Source: Gemmatimonadota bacterium
GTDB lineage: Bacteria > Gemmatimonadota > Gemmatimonadetes > Gemmatimonadales > Gemmatimonadaceae
Direction of reading: 5' to 3'
Assembly: GCA_028287305.1 (NCBI GenBank)
Contig: JAQBPX010000034.1
Location: 96,381-160,380 of the forward strand
DNA: 64,000 nt
Shown: positions 54,127 to 63,677 of the stretch, piece by piece
How the letters are laid out: each line of letters begins with the position of its first letter
How positions within the stretch are numbered: position 1 is the first letter of the stretch
Position numbers and translations under genes: made by a program
Notes under the pieces: model-generated
The model's input: only the letters and a program-made list of their open reading frames with translations
The model's database searches: none
What the model was told of the DNA's origin: nothing

Positions 54127-54149
54127 ACAACACTTAACAGCGCTAAGTT
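54120..54149 (+). promoter_or_regulatory. Promoter of the HU-type gene
   Basis: TTGACA (54120-54125), an 18-base spacer and TAAGTT (54144-54149), the same pair of boxes as before rplU and nuoA. The leader to the ATG at 54196 would be about 40 bases. Confidence 0.6.
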
Positions 54150-54195
54150 CGGTGTGCGTCCAGGCTGGCGGACGCCTACCCCCCGAGGCCATTCC

Positions 54196-54552
54196 ATGAC
54201 CAAAGCCGACCTGGTCGAGCGCGTCACGGCATCGATTTCCCGCACCGCGGGTCCGATGATCTCAAAGAAGGACTGCGCGCGCGTCGTCGATGCTTTCCTT
54301 GACTCGATCAAGGAAGCACTCCAGGAGCAGAAGAACATCGAGGTGCGCGGGTTCGGCACCTTCAAGATTCGCCATCGCAAGACGCGGATGGCGCGAAATC
54401 CCCGAACTGGTTCTCCTGTCGAGGTTTCCGCGCGCCCGGTGCCCGTCTTCAAGCCCTCCAAGGAACTGCGGGCGATGGTCGCCAACATCTCCATCGACGA
54501 GCTGGACGACCATGACGAGGACGATCACGACGAGGACTCGAGCGCGGCGTGA
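54196..54552 (+). CDS. HU/IHF family DNA-binding protein
   Basis: A 118-residue histone-like protein: MTKADLVERVTASI at the start, the dimer core VVDAFLDSIKEALQEQKNIEVRGFGTF, and the DNA-bending arm KIRHRKTRMARNPRTG with the conserved RNP. The C-terminus adds an unusual acidic, His-rich tail (ELDDHDEDDHDEDSSAA) beyond the normal 90-95 residues, which may tune DNA affinity. The ATG at 54196 begins the HU consensus. It is a single-gene unit with its own promoter and terminator. Confidence 0.93.
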   Translation: MTKADLVERVTASISRTAGPMISKKDCARVVDAFLDSIKEALQEQKNIEVRGFGTFKIRHRKTRMARNPRTGSPVEVSARPVPVFKPSKELRAMVANISIDELDDHDEDDHDEDSSAA

Positions 54553-54565
54553 CCCGCCCGGTGCA

Positions 54566-54592
54566 AGCGCCTCGGCTCCGCCGAGGCGTTTT
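54566..54592 (+). terminator. Rho-independent terminator after the HU-type gene
   Basis: A 9-bp GC-rich stem (54568-54576 with 54580-54588), loop TCC, then TTTT (54589-54592). Confidence 0.88.
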
Positions 54593-54630
54593 GCGTTGTG
54601 GCGTAAGCACTTCGCCCACTTCTCCGACAG

Positions 54631-54873
54631 ATGACGGTCCGCGTCCACCTCTTCGCTTCCTATGCCGATGCCTTCGGCACCCCGCGGCTGGACCTCGAGC
54701 TCCCGGCCGGAGCCACGGTGGCCGACCTGCTGGCCGAGGTGCGCAAGCTCCCCTCGGCTGCCCGCCTGGCCGCCAATCCCATGGTGGCGCTGAACCATGA
54801 GTACGCCGAGCCGGGCCAGGTCATCGGCGCCGGCGACGAGGTGGCGATCATCCCACCGGTGGCCGGCGGCTGA
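54631..54873 (+). CDS. moaD: Molybdopterin synthase small subunit MoaD
   Basis: An 80-residue ubiquitin-fold protein: VRVHLFASYADAFG, ATVADLLAEVRK, VALNHEYAEPGQVIGAGDEVAIIPPVAGG. The terminal Gly-Gly is the thiocarboxylated sulfur donor. The stop shares a base with the moaE ATG (TAATG-type junction, TGATG). First of three molybdenum cofactor genes. Confidence 0.94.
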   Translation: MTVRVHLFASYADAFGTPRLDLELPAGATVADLLAEVRKLPSAARLAANPMVALNHEYAEPGQVIGAGDEVAIIPPVAGG

Positions 54874-55307
54874 TGCGCACCGCGCTCGTCACGCGACCGC
54901 TCGACCCCGCGGCGATCCTGGCCGAGGTGCAGCGACACGCCAATGGCGCGGCGCTACTCTTCGTAGGCACGGTTCGCGAGACCAACGAGGGACGCGCGGT
55001 GAGCGGAATCGATTATCAGGCGTACGCGGGCATGGCGGAGCGGCAGCTGGAGCTGATCGCGCGTGACGCCTGCGCGCGGTTCGGCACCCCCGACGTGGTG
55101 GTGGAGCATCGCACGGGCGAGCTCGCGCTCGGCGAGGCGAGCGTGGTGATTGCCGTGGCGCATCCGCATCGAGGCGCGGCGTACGACGCCTCGCGCTGGA
55201 TCATCGAGGAGCTCAAGCGACTGGTGCCCATCTGGAAGCGCGAGCACTACGCGGACGGTACGCGCGAGTGGGTGGATCCCACGCGCGGCGCCGCGACGGC
55301 GCCATGA
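54873..55307 (+). CDS. moaE: Molybdopterin synthase catalytic subunit MoaE
   Basis: A 144-residue MoaE: GAALLFVGTVRETNEGRAV, IDYQAYAGMAERQL, VVEHRTGELALGEASVVIAVAHPHRGAAYDA, then the catalytic-Lys region ELKRLVPIWKREHYADG and a terminal WVDP. With MoaD it converts precursor Z to molybdopterin. It overlaps moaA as ATGA. Confidence 0.95.
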   Translation: MRTALVTRPLDPAAILAEVQRHANGAALLFVGTVRETNEGRAVSGIDYQAYAGMAERQLELIARDACARFGTPDVVVEHRTGELALGEASVVIAVAHPHRGAAYDASRWIIEELKRLVPIWKREHYADGTREWVDPTRGAATAP

Positions 55308-56311
55308 ACGCGCCCCCCATGAACGCGCCCGCGCTGCGCGACCAGTTCGGCCGGAGCATCGAGTACCTCCGCATCTCCGTCACCGACCGCTGCAACTTCC
55401 GCTGCATCTACTGCATGCCGCAGGAGGGGCTGCCCTGGCTGCCGAAGGCCGACATTCTTTCGTACGAGGAGATCGCGGAGCTCGTGCGGCAGCTCGCACC
55501 GCTGGGCCTGCGACGCCTGCGCATCACCGGCGGGGAGCCCACCATCCGCCCGCAGCTCACCACGCTCGTGTCGCTGCTGCGCGCGATCCCCGGCATCGAG
55601 GACATCGCGCTCTCGACGAACGGCGCGCGGCTACCCGAGATGGGTGCGGCGCTCAAGGCAGCCGGGATCGATCGCGTGAACATCAGCGCGGACAGCCTGC
55701 GCCCCGAGCGCGTGCTGAAGATCGCTCGGCGCGACCTCGGCTTCGACACGCGCACCGTGGCCGCGGCCGCGGAGGCCGCCGGGCTCGGCCCCGTGAAGCT
55801 CAACGTGGTGGTGATGCGCGGCATCAACGACGACGAGGTGGAGGACTTCGCGCGCCTCACCCTCGATCATCCCTGGCACGTGCGCTTCATCGAGCTGATG
55901 CCGGTGGGCGAGCTGCGGTCGCTCACGTGGGACCACGTGGTGCCGAGCGAGGAAGTGCTGGAACGCGCCTCGCGCGTGGCGCCGCTCGCCGATGTCGCCG
56001 CCGGCACGGGCCCGCGCGGCAACGGCCCGGCGCGCTACCTCCGCTACGCCGGCGCGCCAGGCACCATCGGCGTGATCACGCCGATGACGCACACCTACTG
56101 TGGGAGCTGCAACCGGGTTCGCCTCACGGCGGATGGCCGGCTGCGCACCTGCCTGTATGGCGACCACGAGGTGGACCTGCGCGGTCCCCTCCGCGCGGGG
56201 GAGCCGCTCGAGCCGCACTTTCGCCGGGCGCTGGCCGAGAAGCCCCGGGAGCACGACCTGCTGCAGATGCAGGTGGGCGGGCTGCGCGCGCTCTCCCAGG
56301 TGGGCGGCTGA
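55304..56311 (+). CDS. moaA: GTP 3',8-cyclase MoaA
   Basis: A 335-residue radical SAM enzyme starting molybdenum cofactor synthesis. The first cluster motif is CNFRCIYC with MPQEGL, followed by RITGGEPTIRP. The second cluster has CGSCNRVRLTADGRLRTC, and the protein ends in Gly-Gly, needed for activity. The ATG at 55304 overlaps moaE; a second in-frame ATG lies five codons in. Confidence 0.95.
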   Translation: MNAPPMNAPALRDQFGRSIEYLRISVTDRCNFRCIYCMPQEGLPWLPKADILSYEEIAELVRQLAPLGLRRLRITGGEPTIRPQLTTLVSLLRAIPGIEDIALSTNGARLPEMGAALKAAGIDRVNISADSLRPERVLKIARRDLGFDTRTVAAAAEAAGLGPVKLNVVVMRGINDDEVEDFARLTLDHPWHVRFIELMPVGELRSLTWDHVVPSEEVLERASRVAPLADVAAGTGPRGNGPARYLRYAGAPGTIGVITPMTHTYCGSCNRVRLTADGRLRTCLYGDHEVDLRGPLRAGEPLEPHFRRALAEKPREHDLLQMQVGGLRALSQVGG

Positions 56312-56315
56312 AGCG

Positions 56316-56344
56316 TTGATTGCCGGGGGCGCGCCGTCTAGGTT
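56316..56344 (+). promoter_or_regulatory. Candidate promoter of mdh-sdhCAB
   Basis: TTGATT (56316-56321), a 17-base spacer and TAGGTT (56339-56344). A leader of about 40 bases ends in an A-rich stretch directly before the ATG and has no Shine-Dalgarno. Confidence 0.5.
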
Positions 56345-56389
56345 AACGGTGTCGCAGTCGCAACCCTCGTTCAGCCAAAAAAACCGACA

Positions 56390-57319
56390 ATGGTCAACAA
56401 GATCACCGTCGTCGGCGCCGGCAATGTCGGCGCCACGACTGCCCAGCGCGTCGCGGAGAAGGAGCTCGCACGCACCGTCGTCATGGTCGACGTCGCCGAA
56501 GGCATTCCGCAGGGGAAGGGCCTCGACCAGTGGCAGTCCGCCCCCATCGAGGGCTTCGACTCGCGGCTCGTCGGCACGAACGGCTACGAGGAGACGGCCG
56601 GCTCCGACATCGTCATCATCACCGCCGGCATCGCCCGCAAGCCGGGGATGTCGCGTGACGACCTGCTGAACACCAACGCGGGCATCGTGAAGTCGGTGTC
56701 GGAGCAGGTGAAGGCGACGTCGCCCGACGCGATCATCATCGTGGTCTCCAACCCGCTCGACGTGATGTGCTACGTGGCCAAGGAGGTCACGGGCTTCCCG
56801 CGCGAGCGCGTGATCGGCATGGCCGGCGTGCTCGACACCGCGCGCTATCGCGCGTTCCTCGCCGAGGCCATGGACGTCTCGGTGCGCGACATCCAGGCAA
56901 TGGTGCTGGGCGGCCACGGCGACACCATGGTCCCGCTCATCTCCTATACGTCGGTCAGCGGCATTCCCGTCACGCAGCTGCTGGCGAAGGACAAGCTCGA
57001 CGCCATCGTCGATCGCGCGCGGAACGGCGGCGCCGAGATCGTGAAGCACCTCAAGACCGGCTCGGCGTACTACGCGCCCTCGGCGGGCGCCGTGCAAATG
57101 GCCGAGGCGATCGTGAAGGACCAGAAGCGCATCCTGCCGTGCGCCGCCTGGCTGGAGGGCGAGTACGGGATGTCGGGGCTGTTCCTCGGCGTGCCGGTGA
57201 AGCTGGGTCGCAAGGGCATGGAGCAGGTGATCGAGGTGACGCTGTCGGCCGACGAGCGCGCCGCGCTGGAGAAGAGCGCGGAAGCGGTGCGTGAGCCGAT
57301 GCGCGCGATCAAGCTCTAG
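56390..57319 (+). CDS. mdh: Malate dehydrogenase
   Basis: A 309-residue LDH-like malate dehydrogenase. The NAD fold reads [16 protein letters not shown], with Asp in VVMVDVAEG for NAD binding. [17 protein letters not shown] carries the Arg that marks malate over lactate, VSNPLDVM is present, and the catalytic His is in [10 protein letters not shown]. The ATG has no Shine-Dalgarno but a run of seven A just upstream. It leads into the succinate dehydrogenase genes, so two TCA enzymes share a unit. Confidence 0.96.
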   Translation: MVNKITVVGAGNVGATTAQRVAEKELARTVVMVDVAEGIPQGKGLDQWQSAPIEGFDSRLVGTNGYEETAGSDIVIITAGIARKPGMSRDDLLNTNAGIVKSVSEQVKATSPDAIIIVVSNPLDVMCYVAKEVTGFPRERVIGMAGVLDTARYRAFLAEAMDVSVRDIQAMVLGGHGDTMVPLISYTSVSGIPVTQLLAKDKLDAIVDRARNGGAEIVKHLKTGSAYYAPSAGAVQMAEAIVKDQKRILPCAAWLEGEYGMSGLFLGVPVKLGRKGMEQVIEVTLSADERAALEKSAEAVREPMRAIKL

Positions 57320-57331
57320 GGGCTGCCGCTC

Positions 57332-58015
57332 ATGAGGTGGGTGCTCACGCTCTACCGCTCGACGATCGGCAAGAAGGTCATCATGGCGGTCACGGGGCTG
57401 ATAGGCGTCGGCTTCGTCCTCGCGCACATGGTGGGCAACCTCCAGGTGTTCATCGGCGCGGACAAGCTCAACAGCTACGGCGCCATGCTGCACGGCCCGC
57501 TCAATGAGCTGGTGTGGGCGCAGCGCGTGGTGCTCATCGGCGCGGTGCTGCTGCACGTGCTCATGGCGTGGCAGCTCACGCGGCTCTCGAAGGCGGCCAG
57601 GCCGGTGGCGTACGGCCGGAAGGTGCCGCAGGTGTCCACGCTCGCGTCGCGCACCATGCGCTGGGGCGGCGTGCTGCTGCTCGTCTTCATCGTGCTGCAC
57701 ATCCTGCACTTCACGGCGGAGAAGTTCGACCCGGCCGGGTGGGCGGGGCGCCTGGATGCCGCGGGACATCGCGACACGTACGGCAACATCGTCGCGAGCT
57801 TCCACATCTGGTGGGTGGCGCTCTTCTACATCGTCGCGATGGCTTTCCTCGGGCTGCACCTCTTCCACGGCGCGTGGAGCTCGGTGCGCACGCTGGGCTT
57901 CGCCAAGCCGTCCCCGAACCCGCTGCACCGCCAGGTGGCGCTCGCCGTCGCGGTGATCGTGTGGCTCGGATTCACGCTCGTTCCGCTCGGCGTCGTGGTC
58001 GGGCTGGTGAAGTAG
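57332..58015 (+). CDS. sdhC: Succinate dehydrogenase cytochrome b subunit (type B)
   Basis: A 227-residue membrane subunit with five hydrophobic helices, the large single-subunit diheme cytochrome b558 type. Helices are near residues 15-35, 62-85, 108-128, 160-185 and 200-224. Heme-ligand His candidates are LAHMVG, LLHVLM, LHILHFT and LHLFHGAW. There is no separate sdhD, as expected for type B enzymes of the Bacteroidota-like and epsilonproteobacterial kind. sdhA starts two bases after its stop. Confidence 0.92.
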   Translation: MRWVLTLYRSTIGKKVIMAVTGLIGVGFVLAHMVGNLQVFIGADKLNSYGAMLHGPLNELVWAQRVVLIGAVLLHVLMAWQLTRLSKAARPVAYGRKVPQVSTLASRTMRWGGVLLLVFIVLHILHFTAEKFDPAGWAGRLDAAGHRDTYGNIVASFHIWWVALFYIVAMAFLGLHLFHGAWSSVRTLGFAKPSPNPLHRQVALAVAVIVWLGFTLVPLGVVVGLVK

Positions 58016-58017
58016 CC

Positions 58018-59931
58018 ATGGAGCTCAAGTCGAAAATCCCCGCCGGCCCGCTGGCCGACAAGTGGGACAACCACCGCTTCGACATGAAGCTCGTGAACCC
58101 CGCGAACAAGCGGAAGTTCACGGTGATCATGGTCGGCTCCGGACTGGCGGGCGGCTCCGCCGCGGCCACCATGTCGGAGCTCGGCTACAACGTGAAGTGC
58201 TTCTGCTACCAGGACTCGCCGCGCCGCGCGCACTCGATCGCGGCGCAGGGCGGCATCAACGCGGCCAAGAACTACAAGAACGACGGCGACAGCGTGCGCC
58301 GCCTGTTCTACGACACGATCAAGGGCGGCGACTTCCGCGCGCGCGAGGGCAACGTCTACCGCCTGGCGCAGATCAGCCGCAACATCATCGACCAGTGCGT
58401 GGCGCAGGGCGTGCCCTTCGCGCGCGAGTACGGCGGCCTGCTCGACAATCGCTCGTTCGGCGGCGCGCAGGTGTCGCGCACCTTCTATGCGCGCGGCCAG
58501 ACCGGCCAGCAGCTGCTGCTCGGCGCGTACCAGGCGCTCGAGAAGGAGATCGCGAAGGGCGGCGTCACGATGTACCCGCGCACCGAGATGCTCGACCTGG
58601 TGATCGTGGACGGGCAGGCGCGCGGCATCGTGGTGCGCGACCACGTGAGCGGCAGGATCGAGGCGCACCTCGCCGATGCGGTGATCCTCGGCACGGGTGG
58701 ATACGGCAACGTGTTCTACCTGAGCACGAATGCGCAGGGGAGCAACGGCAGCGCCATCTGGAAGGCGTATCGGCGCGGCGCGGCGTTCGCGAACCCGTGC
58801 TTCACGCAGATCCACCCCACGTGCATCCCGGTCGCCGGCGACTACCAGTCGAAGCTCACGCTCATGTCCGAGTCGCTGCGCAACGACGGGCGCGTGTGGG
58901 TGCCGAAGAAGTCCGGTGACGAGCGCGCGCCCGAGGCGATCCCCGAGGAGGAGCGCGACTACTACCTGGAGCGGAAGTACCCGAGCTTCGGCAACCTCTC
59001 GCCGCGCGACATTGCATCGCGTGCCGCGAAGGAAGTCTGCGACGAGGGACGTGGCGTGGGCCCAGGCGGGCGCGGCGTGTTCCTCGACTTCGGCGCCGCC
59101 ATCAAGCGCCTCGGCAAGGAGAAGATCGCCGAGCGCTACGGCAACCTGTTCGAGATGTACGACCGCATCACCGACGAGGATCCGTACGAGACGCCGATGC
59201 GGATCTATCCCGCGGTGCACTACACCATGGGCGGGCTCTGGGTGGACTACAACCTGATGAGCACCATCCCCGGGCTGCACGTGATCGGCGAGGCCAACTT
59301 CTCCGACCATGGCGCGAACCGCCTCGGTGCGAGCGCGCTGATGCAGGGACTGGCGGACGGTTACTTCGTGGTGCCGCTGACGATCGGCGACTACCTGGCC
59401 CAGGCCAAGCTGCCGCCGGTGGACGAGAACACGCCCGAGGTGCGCGAGGCGGTCGCCGTGGCGAGTGGCCGCGTCAAGCGACTGCTCGGCGTGAACGGCA
59501 CGCGCACGGTGGCGAGCTTCCACCGCGAGCTTGGCAAGATCATGTGGGAGTTCTGCGGCATGGCGCGCAACGCCGAGGGGTTGAAGGAGGCGCTCGTGCG
59601 CATCCCGGCGCTGCGCGAGCAGTTCTGGCGCGACGTCCGCGTGCCCGGCTCGGGGGACGACTTCAACCAGAACCTGGACCAGGCCGGTCGCGTCGCCGAC
59701 TTCATGGAACTGGCGGAGCTGATGTGCCTCGACGCGCTGCATCGCGAGGAGTCGTGCGGCGGGCATTTCCGCACGGAGCATGAGACGCCCGATGGCGAGG
59801 CGCTGCGCGACGACGAGCACTTCGCGTACGTGGCCGCCTGGGAGTACAAGGGCGACGGCAAGGCGCCGGTGCTCAACAAGGAACAGCTGCAGTACGAGAA
59901 CGTGAAGCTGGCCACGCGGAGCTACAAGTAA
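58018..59931 (+). CDS. sdhA: Succinate dehydrogenase flavoprotein subunit
   Basis: A 637-residue flavoprotein oxidising succinate to fumarate. The FAD fold is [17 protein letters not shown], and the covalent-FAD His lies in [15 protein letters not shown]. Catalytic region [22 protein letters not shown] and the capping [19 protein letters not shown] are present. The long form with NxKRKFTVI-type N-terminus matches type B (FrdA-like) enzymes and the b558 subunit upstream. Its stop shares a base with sdhB (TAATG). Confidence 0.96.
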   Translation: MELKSKIPAGPLADKWDNHRFDMKLVNPANKRKFTVIMVGSGLAGGSAAATMSELGYNVKCFCYQDSPRRAHSIAAQGGINAAKNYKNDGDSVRRLFYDTIKGGDFRAREGNVYRLAQISRNIIDQCVAQGVPFAREYGGLLDNRSFGGAQVSRTFYARGQTGQQLLLGAYQALEKEIAKGGVTMYPRTEMLDLVIVDGQARGIVVRDHVSGRIEAHLADAVILGTGGYGNVFYLSTNAQGSNGSAIWKAYRRGAAFANPCFTQIHPTCIPVAGDYQSKLTLMSESLRNDGRVWVPKKSGDERAPEAIPEEERDYYLERKYPSFGNLSPRDIASRAAKEVCDEGRGVGPGGRGVFLDFGAAIKRLGKEKIAERYGNLFEMYDRITDEDPYETPMRIYPAVHYTMGGLWVDYNLMSTIPGLHVIGEANFSDHGANRLGASALMQGLADGYFVVPLTIGDYLAQAKLPPVDENTPEVREAVAVASGRVKRLLGVNGTRTVASFHRELGKIMWEFCGMARNAEGLKEALVRIPALREQFWRDVRVPGSGDDFNQNLDQAGRVADFMELAELMCLDALHREESCGGHFRTEHETPDGEALRDDEHFAYVAAWEYKGDGKAPVLNKEQLQYENVKLATRSYK

Positions 59932-60704
59932 TGCGACTCACCCTGCAGGTGTGGCGGCAACCCGGTCCGGCGTCGGCGGGCGAATTCGTGCGCTACGACG
60001 CGCCCGACATCACCGAGCACATGTCCTTCCTCGAGATGCTGGACGTCGTCAACGACCGGCTGATTCGCGAGGGCAAGGAGCCGATCGCCTTCGACCACGA
60101 CTGTCGCGAGGGGATCTGCGGCGCGTGCGGCATGATGATCAACGGCGTGGCGCACGGCCCGTCGAAGGGCACCGCGACCTGCCAGCTGCACATGCGCTCC
60201 TTCTCGGACGGCGACGAGATCTGGATCGAGCCGTGGCGCGCGACCGCGTTCCCCGTGGTGCGCGACCTGGTGGTGAATCGCAGCGCGCTCGATCGCATCA
60301 TCGCATCGGGCGGCTTCATCTCGGCGCCCACCGGCGCGGCGCAGGACGGCAACGCGATCCCGATCGCGAAGCAGGATGCGGACGAGTCCATGGACGCCGC
60401 GGCCTGCATCGGTTGCGGCGCCTGCGTGGCGGCGTGCCCGAATGGCTCGGCATCGCTGTTCACCGGCGCCAAGATCACGCACCTCGGGCTGCTCCCGCAG
60501 GGGCAGCCGGAGCGCTACCGCCGCGCGCTCAAGATGGTCGCGCAGATGGACCTCGAGCACTTCGGCAGCTGCACGCTGTTCGGTGAGTGCCAGGAGGCCT
60601 GTCCCAAGGACATCTCGATCGACGTGATCTCGCGCATGAATCGCGACTTCCTGGTGGCCGCCGTGAAGGAGCGCGAGGAGCGGAGCGTGGCCGGCGCCGG
60701 CTGA
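59931..60704 (+). CDS. sdhB: Succinate dehydrogenase iron-sulfur subunit
   Basis: A 257-residue iron-sulfur protein. The [2Fe-2S] site is [23 protein letters not shown]...TC, followed by [13 protein letters not shown] for [4Fe-4S] and [16 protein letters not shown] for the third cluster. It passes electrons from SdhA to the b-type heme subunit. Last gene of the mdh-sdhCAB run; a palindromic tandem repeat follows. Confidence 0.96.
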   Translation: MRLTLQVWRQPGPASAGEFVRYDAPDITEHMSFLEMLDVVNDRLIREGKEPIAFDHDCREGICGACGMMINGVAHGPSKGTATCQLHMRSFSDGDEIWIEPWRATAFPVVRDLVVNRSALDRIIASGGFISAPTGAAQDGNAIPIAKQDADESMDAAACIGCGACVAACPNGSASLFTGAKITHLGLLPQGQPERYRRALKMVAQMDLEHFGSCTLFGECQEACPKDISIDVISRMNRDFLVAAVKEREERSVAGAG

Positions 60705-60714
60705 GCCAGCTGGA

Positions 60715-60740
60715 TGATCCGGCCGGCTGATCCGGCCGGC
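60715..60740. repeat. 13-base tandem repeat with hairpin potential
   Basis: Two identical copies of TGATCCGGCCGGC (60715-60727 and 60728-60740). Because CCGGCCGG is palindromic, the copies can pair as an 8-bp hairpin with loop CTGAT. It fills the 35-base space between the convergent sdhB and DinB-like genes and may end both transcripts, though no T-run is present. Confidence 0.6.
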
Positions 60741-61216
60741 TAGGCCAGCTTCACGACCTGTCGCAGGGCGCCGAGGTGATACGCGGCGTGCGCCAGGTTG
60801 CCCGCAAGGCCACCGGCCGCGCGCTCGTCCCACGCGCGGGTCTCGCCCACCAGCGCCAGCACGTCCTCGTACGCGGCGCGAAGACGGAGGCGGGTCGCCG
60901 CCCACTCCGTCGCGCTGACCGTGTGCGGCTCGAAGCTGCGGGGCCAGTCCATCTTCGGGTGCTCGCCCCGGGCGAACAGGGTGGTGACCTCCATGTAGTA
61001 CGCAGCGTGCGCTGCGTGCGCCGCCGCTCCAAGCCCGAGCGCCGTCGGGTTGGACGCCTGCTCGGCCGAGAGCCGGTCGAGGGTGGCCAGCAACCCGTGG
61101 TTCCCGGTCCCGTCCGCCTCGGTCCGGTCGATGATCGCGGTGCGCTCGCCCGGCTTTCCCCCCTCGCAGATCTCGCGGAAGATGTGGAGGATGCCCCCGA
61201 TGAATGCGTCGCTCAT
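60740..61216 (-). CDS. DinB superfamily protein
   Basis: A 158-residue four-helix-bundle type protein. His residues fit the DinB metal site: AHAAHAAYYMEV near residue 60 and LAHAAYHLGALRQ near the C-terminus; an earlier NHGLLATLDRL may add a third. Members of the family include damage-inducible proteins and thiol-dependent metal transferases, so the function is open. It starts three bases after the dcd stop on the same strand. A palindromic repeat lies at its end. Confidence 0.78.
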   Translation of the reverse strand: MSDAFIGGILHIFREICEGGKPGERTAIIDRTEADGTGNHGLLATLDRLSAEQASNPTALGLGAAAHAAHAAYYMEVTTLFARGEHPKMDWPRSFEPHTVSATEWAATRLRLRAAYEDVLALVGETRAWDERAAGGLAGNLAHAAYHLGALRQVVKLA

Positions 61217-61218
61217 GG

Positions 61219-61773
61219 CTAGATGCGGGGCAGGGTGACACCGCTCTGCCCCTGGTACTTGCCCGCCTTGTCCTTGTACGAGACCTCGGGCTCCTCGTTC
61301 CCCTCGAAGAACAGCACCTGGGCGATGCCCTCGTGGGAGTAGATCTTGGCCGGGAGCGGGGTGGTGTTGGAGATTTCGAGCGTCACGAACCCCTCCCACT
61401 CGGGCTCGAAGGGCGTGACGTTGGTGATGATGCCGCACCGGGCGTAGGTGCTCTTTCCGACCGTGACGGTGAGCACGTTGCGGGGGATGCGGAAGAACTC
61501 CACCGACCGGGCGAGGGCGAATGAGTTCGGCGGTACGATGCAGACGTCGCCTTCGAACTCGACGAAGGACTTCGGGTCGAAGTTCTTGGGATCCACGATC
61601 GAGCTGAGCACGTTCGTGAAGATCTTGTACTCGTTGGAGACGCGCATGTCGTAGCCGTACGAGCTCACGCCGTAGGAGATGACGCCCTGGCGCACCTGGC
61701 GGTCCTCGAAGGGCGTGATCATGCCATGGTCGCGGGCCATCCGGGTGATCCAGCGGTCGGACATGATGCTCAT
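61219..61773 (-). CDS. dcd: dCTP deaminase
   Basis: A 184-residue Dcd converting dCTP to dUTP, in the dUTPase superfamily. Motifs include [88 protein letters not shown] with the catalytic Glu, and a C-terminal [14 protein letters not shown] lid. The ATG at 61773 is favoured; ATG at 61764 is possible. It is divergent from the nuo operon and followed by the DinB-like gene. Confidence 0.95.
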   Translation of the reverse strand: MSIMSDRWITRMARDHGMITPFEDRQVRQGVISYGVSSYGYDMRVSNEYKIFTNVLSSIVDPKNFDPKSFVEFEGDVCIVPPNSFALARSVEFFRIPRNVLTVTVGKSTYARCGIITNVTPFEPEWEGFVTLEISNTTPLPAKIYSHEGIAQVLFFEGNEEPEVSYKDKAGKYQGQSGVTLPRI

Positions 61774-61884
61774 GCGGGGCGCTCCGAGGAGGGAGGAACG
61801 GGCGGAATTTGCGCAGGCGGGAATGACCGGCGGGAATGTAATTCCACCGGCGCAAATCACGCCACGACAAGCACGTGCGCGCCG

Positions 61885-61914
61885 TTGACACTCCGCGCGG
61901 GCACGGGGTAAGTT
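61885..61914 (+). promoter_or_regulatory. Promoter of the nuo operon
   Basis: TTGACA (61885-61890), an 18-base spacer and TAAGTT (61909-61914). The leader to the nuoA ATG at 61955 would be about 35 bases. The boxes are the same as before rplU and the HU-type gene. Confidence 0.6.
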
Positions 61915-61954
61915 TCGCCCTACTTAGTGAAAGATTTCACGAAGTCGGAGACCC

Positions 61955-62359
61955 ATGGAACGTACGTACTTGCCGGTCCTGCTCCTGCTCGGTTTCGTCG
62001 TCATGAACGCCGTGATGATGCTTGGCCTCTCCCACCTCACGCTCCGGCCGCGACCGACGGCAGTGAAGCAGACGCCATACGAGTCGGGAATCCCCGCCCT
62101 CGGGGATGCGCGCGAGCGCTTTTCCGTGAAGTTCTACATGGTGGCGGTGCTGTTCATCATCTTCGACATCGAGACGGTCTTCATGATCCCGTGGGGCGCG
62201 CAGTTCCGCCAGCTGAGCTGCGCGGTGCCCCTCGCCGGCAACATCTGTCCCGCGGGCAACACCTCGTTCTTCGGGCTGGCCGAGATGCTGGTGTTCATCG
62301 GCATCCTGCTCGTGGGCTTCGCATACGTCTGGAAGAAGGGAGCGCTGCAATGGGATTGA
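61955..62359 (+). CDS. nuoA: NADH-quinone oxidoreductase subunit A
   Basis: A 134-residue complex I membrane subunit with three helices: [39 protein letters not shown] and [19 protein letters not shown]. The conserved loop [10 protein letters not shown] and the FDIETVF motif are typical. A segment between helices 2 and 3 ([16 protein letters not shown]) is a lineage insertion. It overlaps nuoB by ten bases. Confidence 0.95.
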   Translation: MERTYLPVLLLLGFVVMNAVMMLGLSHLTLRPRPTAVKQTPYESGIPALGDARERFSVKFYMVAVLFIIFDIETVFMIPWGAQFRQLSCAVPLAGNICPAGNTSFFGLAEMLVFIGILLVGFAYVWKKGALQWD

Positions 62360-62976
62360 CCCCACGGCCGGGCGACGACGTCGTCTCGTACAACCCGGGG
62401 AGCCAGGAAAGCTTCATGACCACCAGGCTCGACTTCCTGGTGAACTGGTCACGCGCGAACTCCCTCTGGCCGATGCCCTTCGGCACCGCGTGCTGCGCCA
62501 TCGAGTTCATGGCGAGCGCCGCGAGCAAGTTCGACCTCGCGCGATTCGGCATGGAGCGCATGAGCTTCTCGCCGCGCCAGGCCGACGTGCTGATCTGCGC
62601 GGGCCGCGTCCCCTTCAAGCTCGCGCCGGTGATCCGCCGCATCTACCAGCAGATGATGCAGCCCAAGTGGGTGATCTCGATGGGCGCCTGCGCCTCCACC
62701 GGCGGCATGTTCGACAACTATGCCGTGGTGCAGGGGATCGACACGATCATCCCCGTGGACGTCTACGTCCCCGGCTGCCCGCCGCGCCCCGAGGGCCTCA
62801 TGTACGGCATCATGATGCTCCAGAAGAAGATCAAGAACGAGCGCGCCGCCGACACCTCGCTGCGCGACGAGATGGAGCCCGACCCCAAGAGCCAGCTGTA
62901 CATCCCGCCCACGGCCATCGACGAGCTGTCGGAGCCGTTCGGCAACGCCGTTCACCAGACGCGCTCCGGCCTGTGA
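62350..62976 (+). CDS. nuoB: NADH-quinone oxidoreductase subunit B
   Basis: A 208-residue PSST-type subunit that binds cluster N2. The Cys ligands are in [21 protein letters not shown] and [12 protein letters not shown]. It also has [12 protein letters not shown]. The C-terminal tail past residue 165 is variable. The ATG lies inside nuoA and the stop overlaps nuoC as GTGA. Confidence 0.96.
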   Translation: MGLTPRPGDDVVSYNPGSQESFMTTRLDFLVNWSRANSLWPMPFGTACCAIEFMASAASKFDLARFGMERMSFSPRQADVLICAGRVPFKLAPVIRRIYQQMMQPKWVISMGACASTGGMFDNYAVVQGIDTIIPVDVYVPGCPPRPEGLMYGIMMLQKKIKNERAADTSLRDEMEPDPKSQLYIPPTAIDELSEPFGNAVHQTRSGL

Positions 62977-63671
62977 CCGCTCCCTTCACGCCCGTGCTCG
63001 CCGGCAGCGCTGCCTCGGGCGACGCGCCGGCATCTCCGCGCAACGTGCCGCATCGGGGCGGACCCGAGAATCCCTCGGCGGCCGCGCTGCGCGCGCAGTT
63101 CGCCGGCGCCATCCAGCGCGTGGATGTCGTCTGGAACGAGACCACGGTGTACGTGCAGGTCTCGCGCGTGCACGACATCATCGCCTGGCTCGCGACCGAT
63201 GCGGAGCAACAGTACAACTACCTGTCCGACGTCACCGCCGTGGAGTACCGCGACGGCGAGCAGCCGCTGCAGGTGGTCTGGCACCTTCGCTCGCTCCCGT
63301 TCCGGCGGTTCCTCCGCATCAAGGTGGAGCTGGCGCCGGGCGCCGCACTCGAGGTGCCGAGCGTGTGGGACGTCTACAAGGCGGCCGACTGGCTCGAGCG
63401 CGAGTGCTTCGACATGTTCGGCATCACCTTCAGCGGTCACCCCGACCTGCGCCGCATCCTGATGTGGGAGCAGTACCGCGAGGGGTACCCGCTGCGAAAG
63501 GACTTCCCGCTGCGTGGCCGCTTCAGCCGCTCCGAGCAGCTCCGCCAGGCGCTCGCCGCCAACCCGGAAGCCCGCTACTCCATGGAAGAGCTCTCGATCG
63601 TCGACGCCTTCGACGAGCTGCCCGCCGACATGCGCGCCCGAGTGAAGTCGGGCGAGCGCACCGGAGAGTAA
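62973..63671 (+). CDS. nuoC: NADH-quinone oxidoreductase subunit C
   Basis: A 232-residue 30-kDa subunit. The fold core reads [66 protein letters not shown], the strongest signature of the family. The first 35 residues are low complexity. The start is GTG in a GTGA overlap with nuoB. The tail after residue 190 is charged and may be disordered. Confidence 0.95.
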   Translation: MTAPFTPVLAGSAASGDAPASPRNVPHRGGPENPSAAALRAQFAGAIQRVDVVWNETTVYVQVSRVHDIIAWLATDAEQQYNYLSDVTAVEYRDGEQPLQVVWHLRSLPFRRFLRIKVELAPGAALEVPSVWDVYKAADWLERECFDMFGITFSGHPDLRRILMWEQYREGYPLRKDFPLRGRFSRSEQLRQALAANPEARYSMEELSIVDAFDELPADMRARVKSGERTGE

Positions 63672-63677
63672 CCCCGA

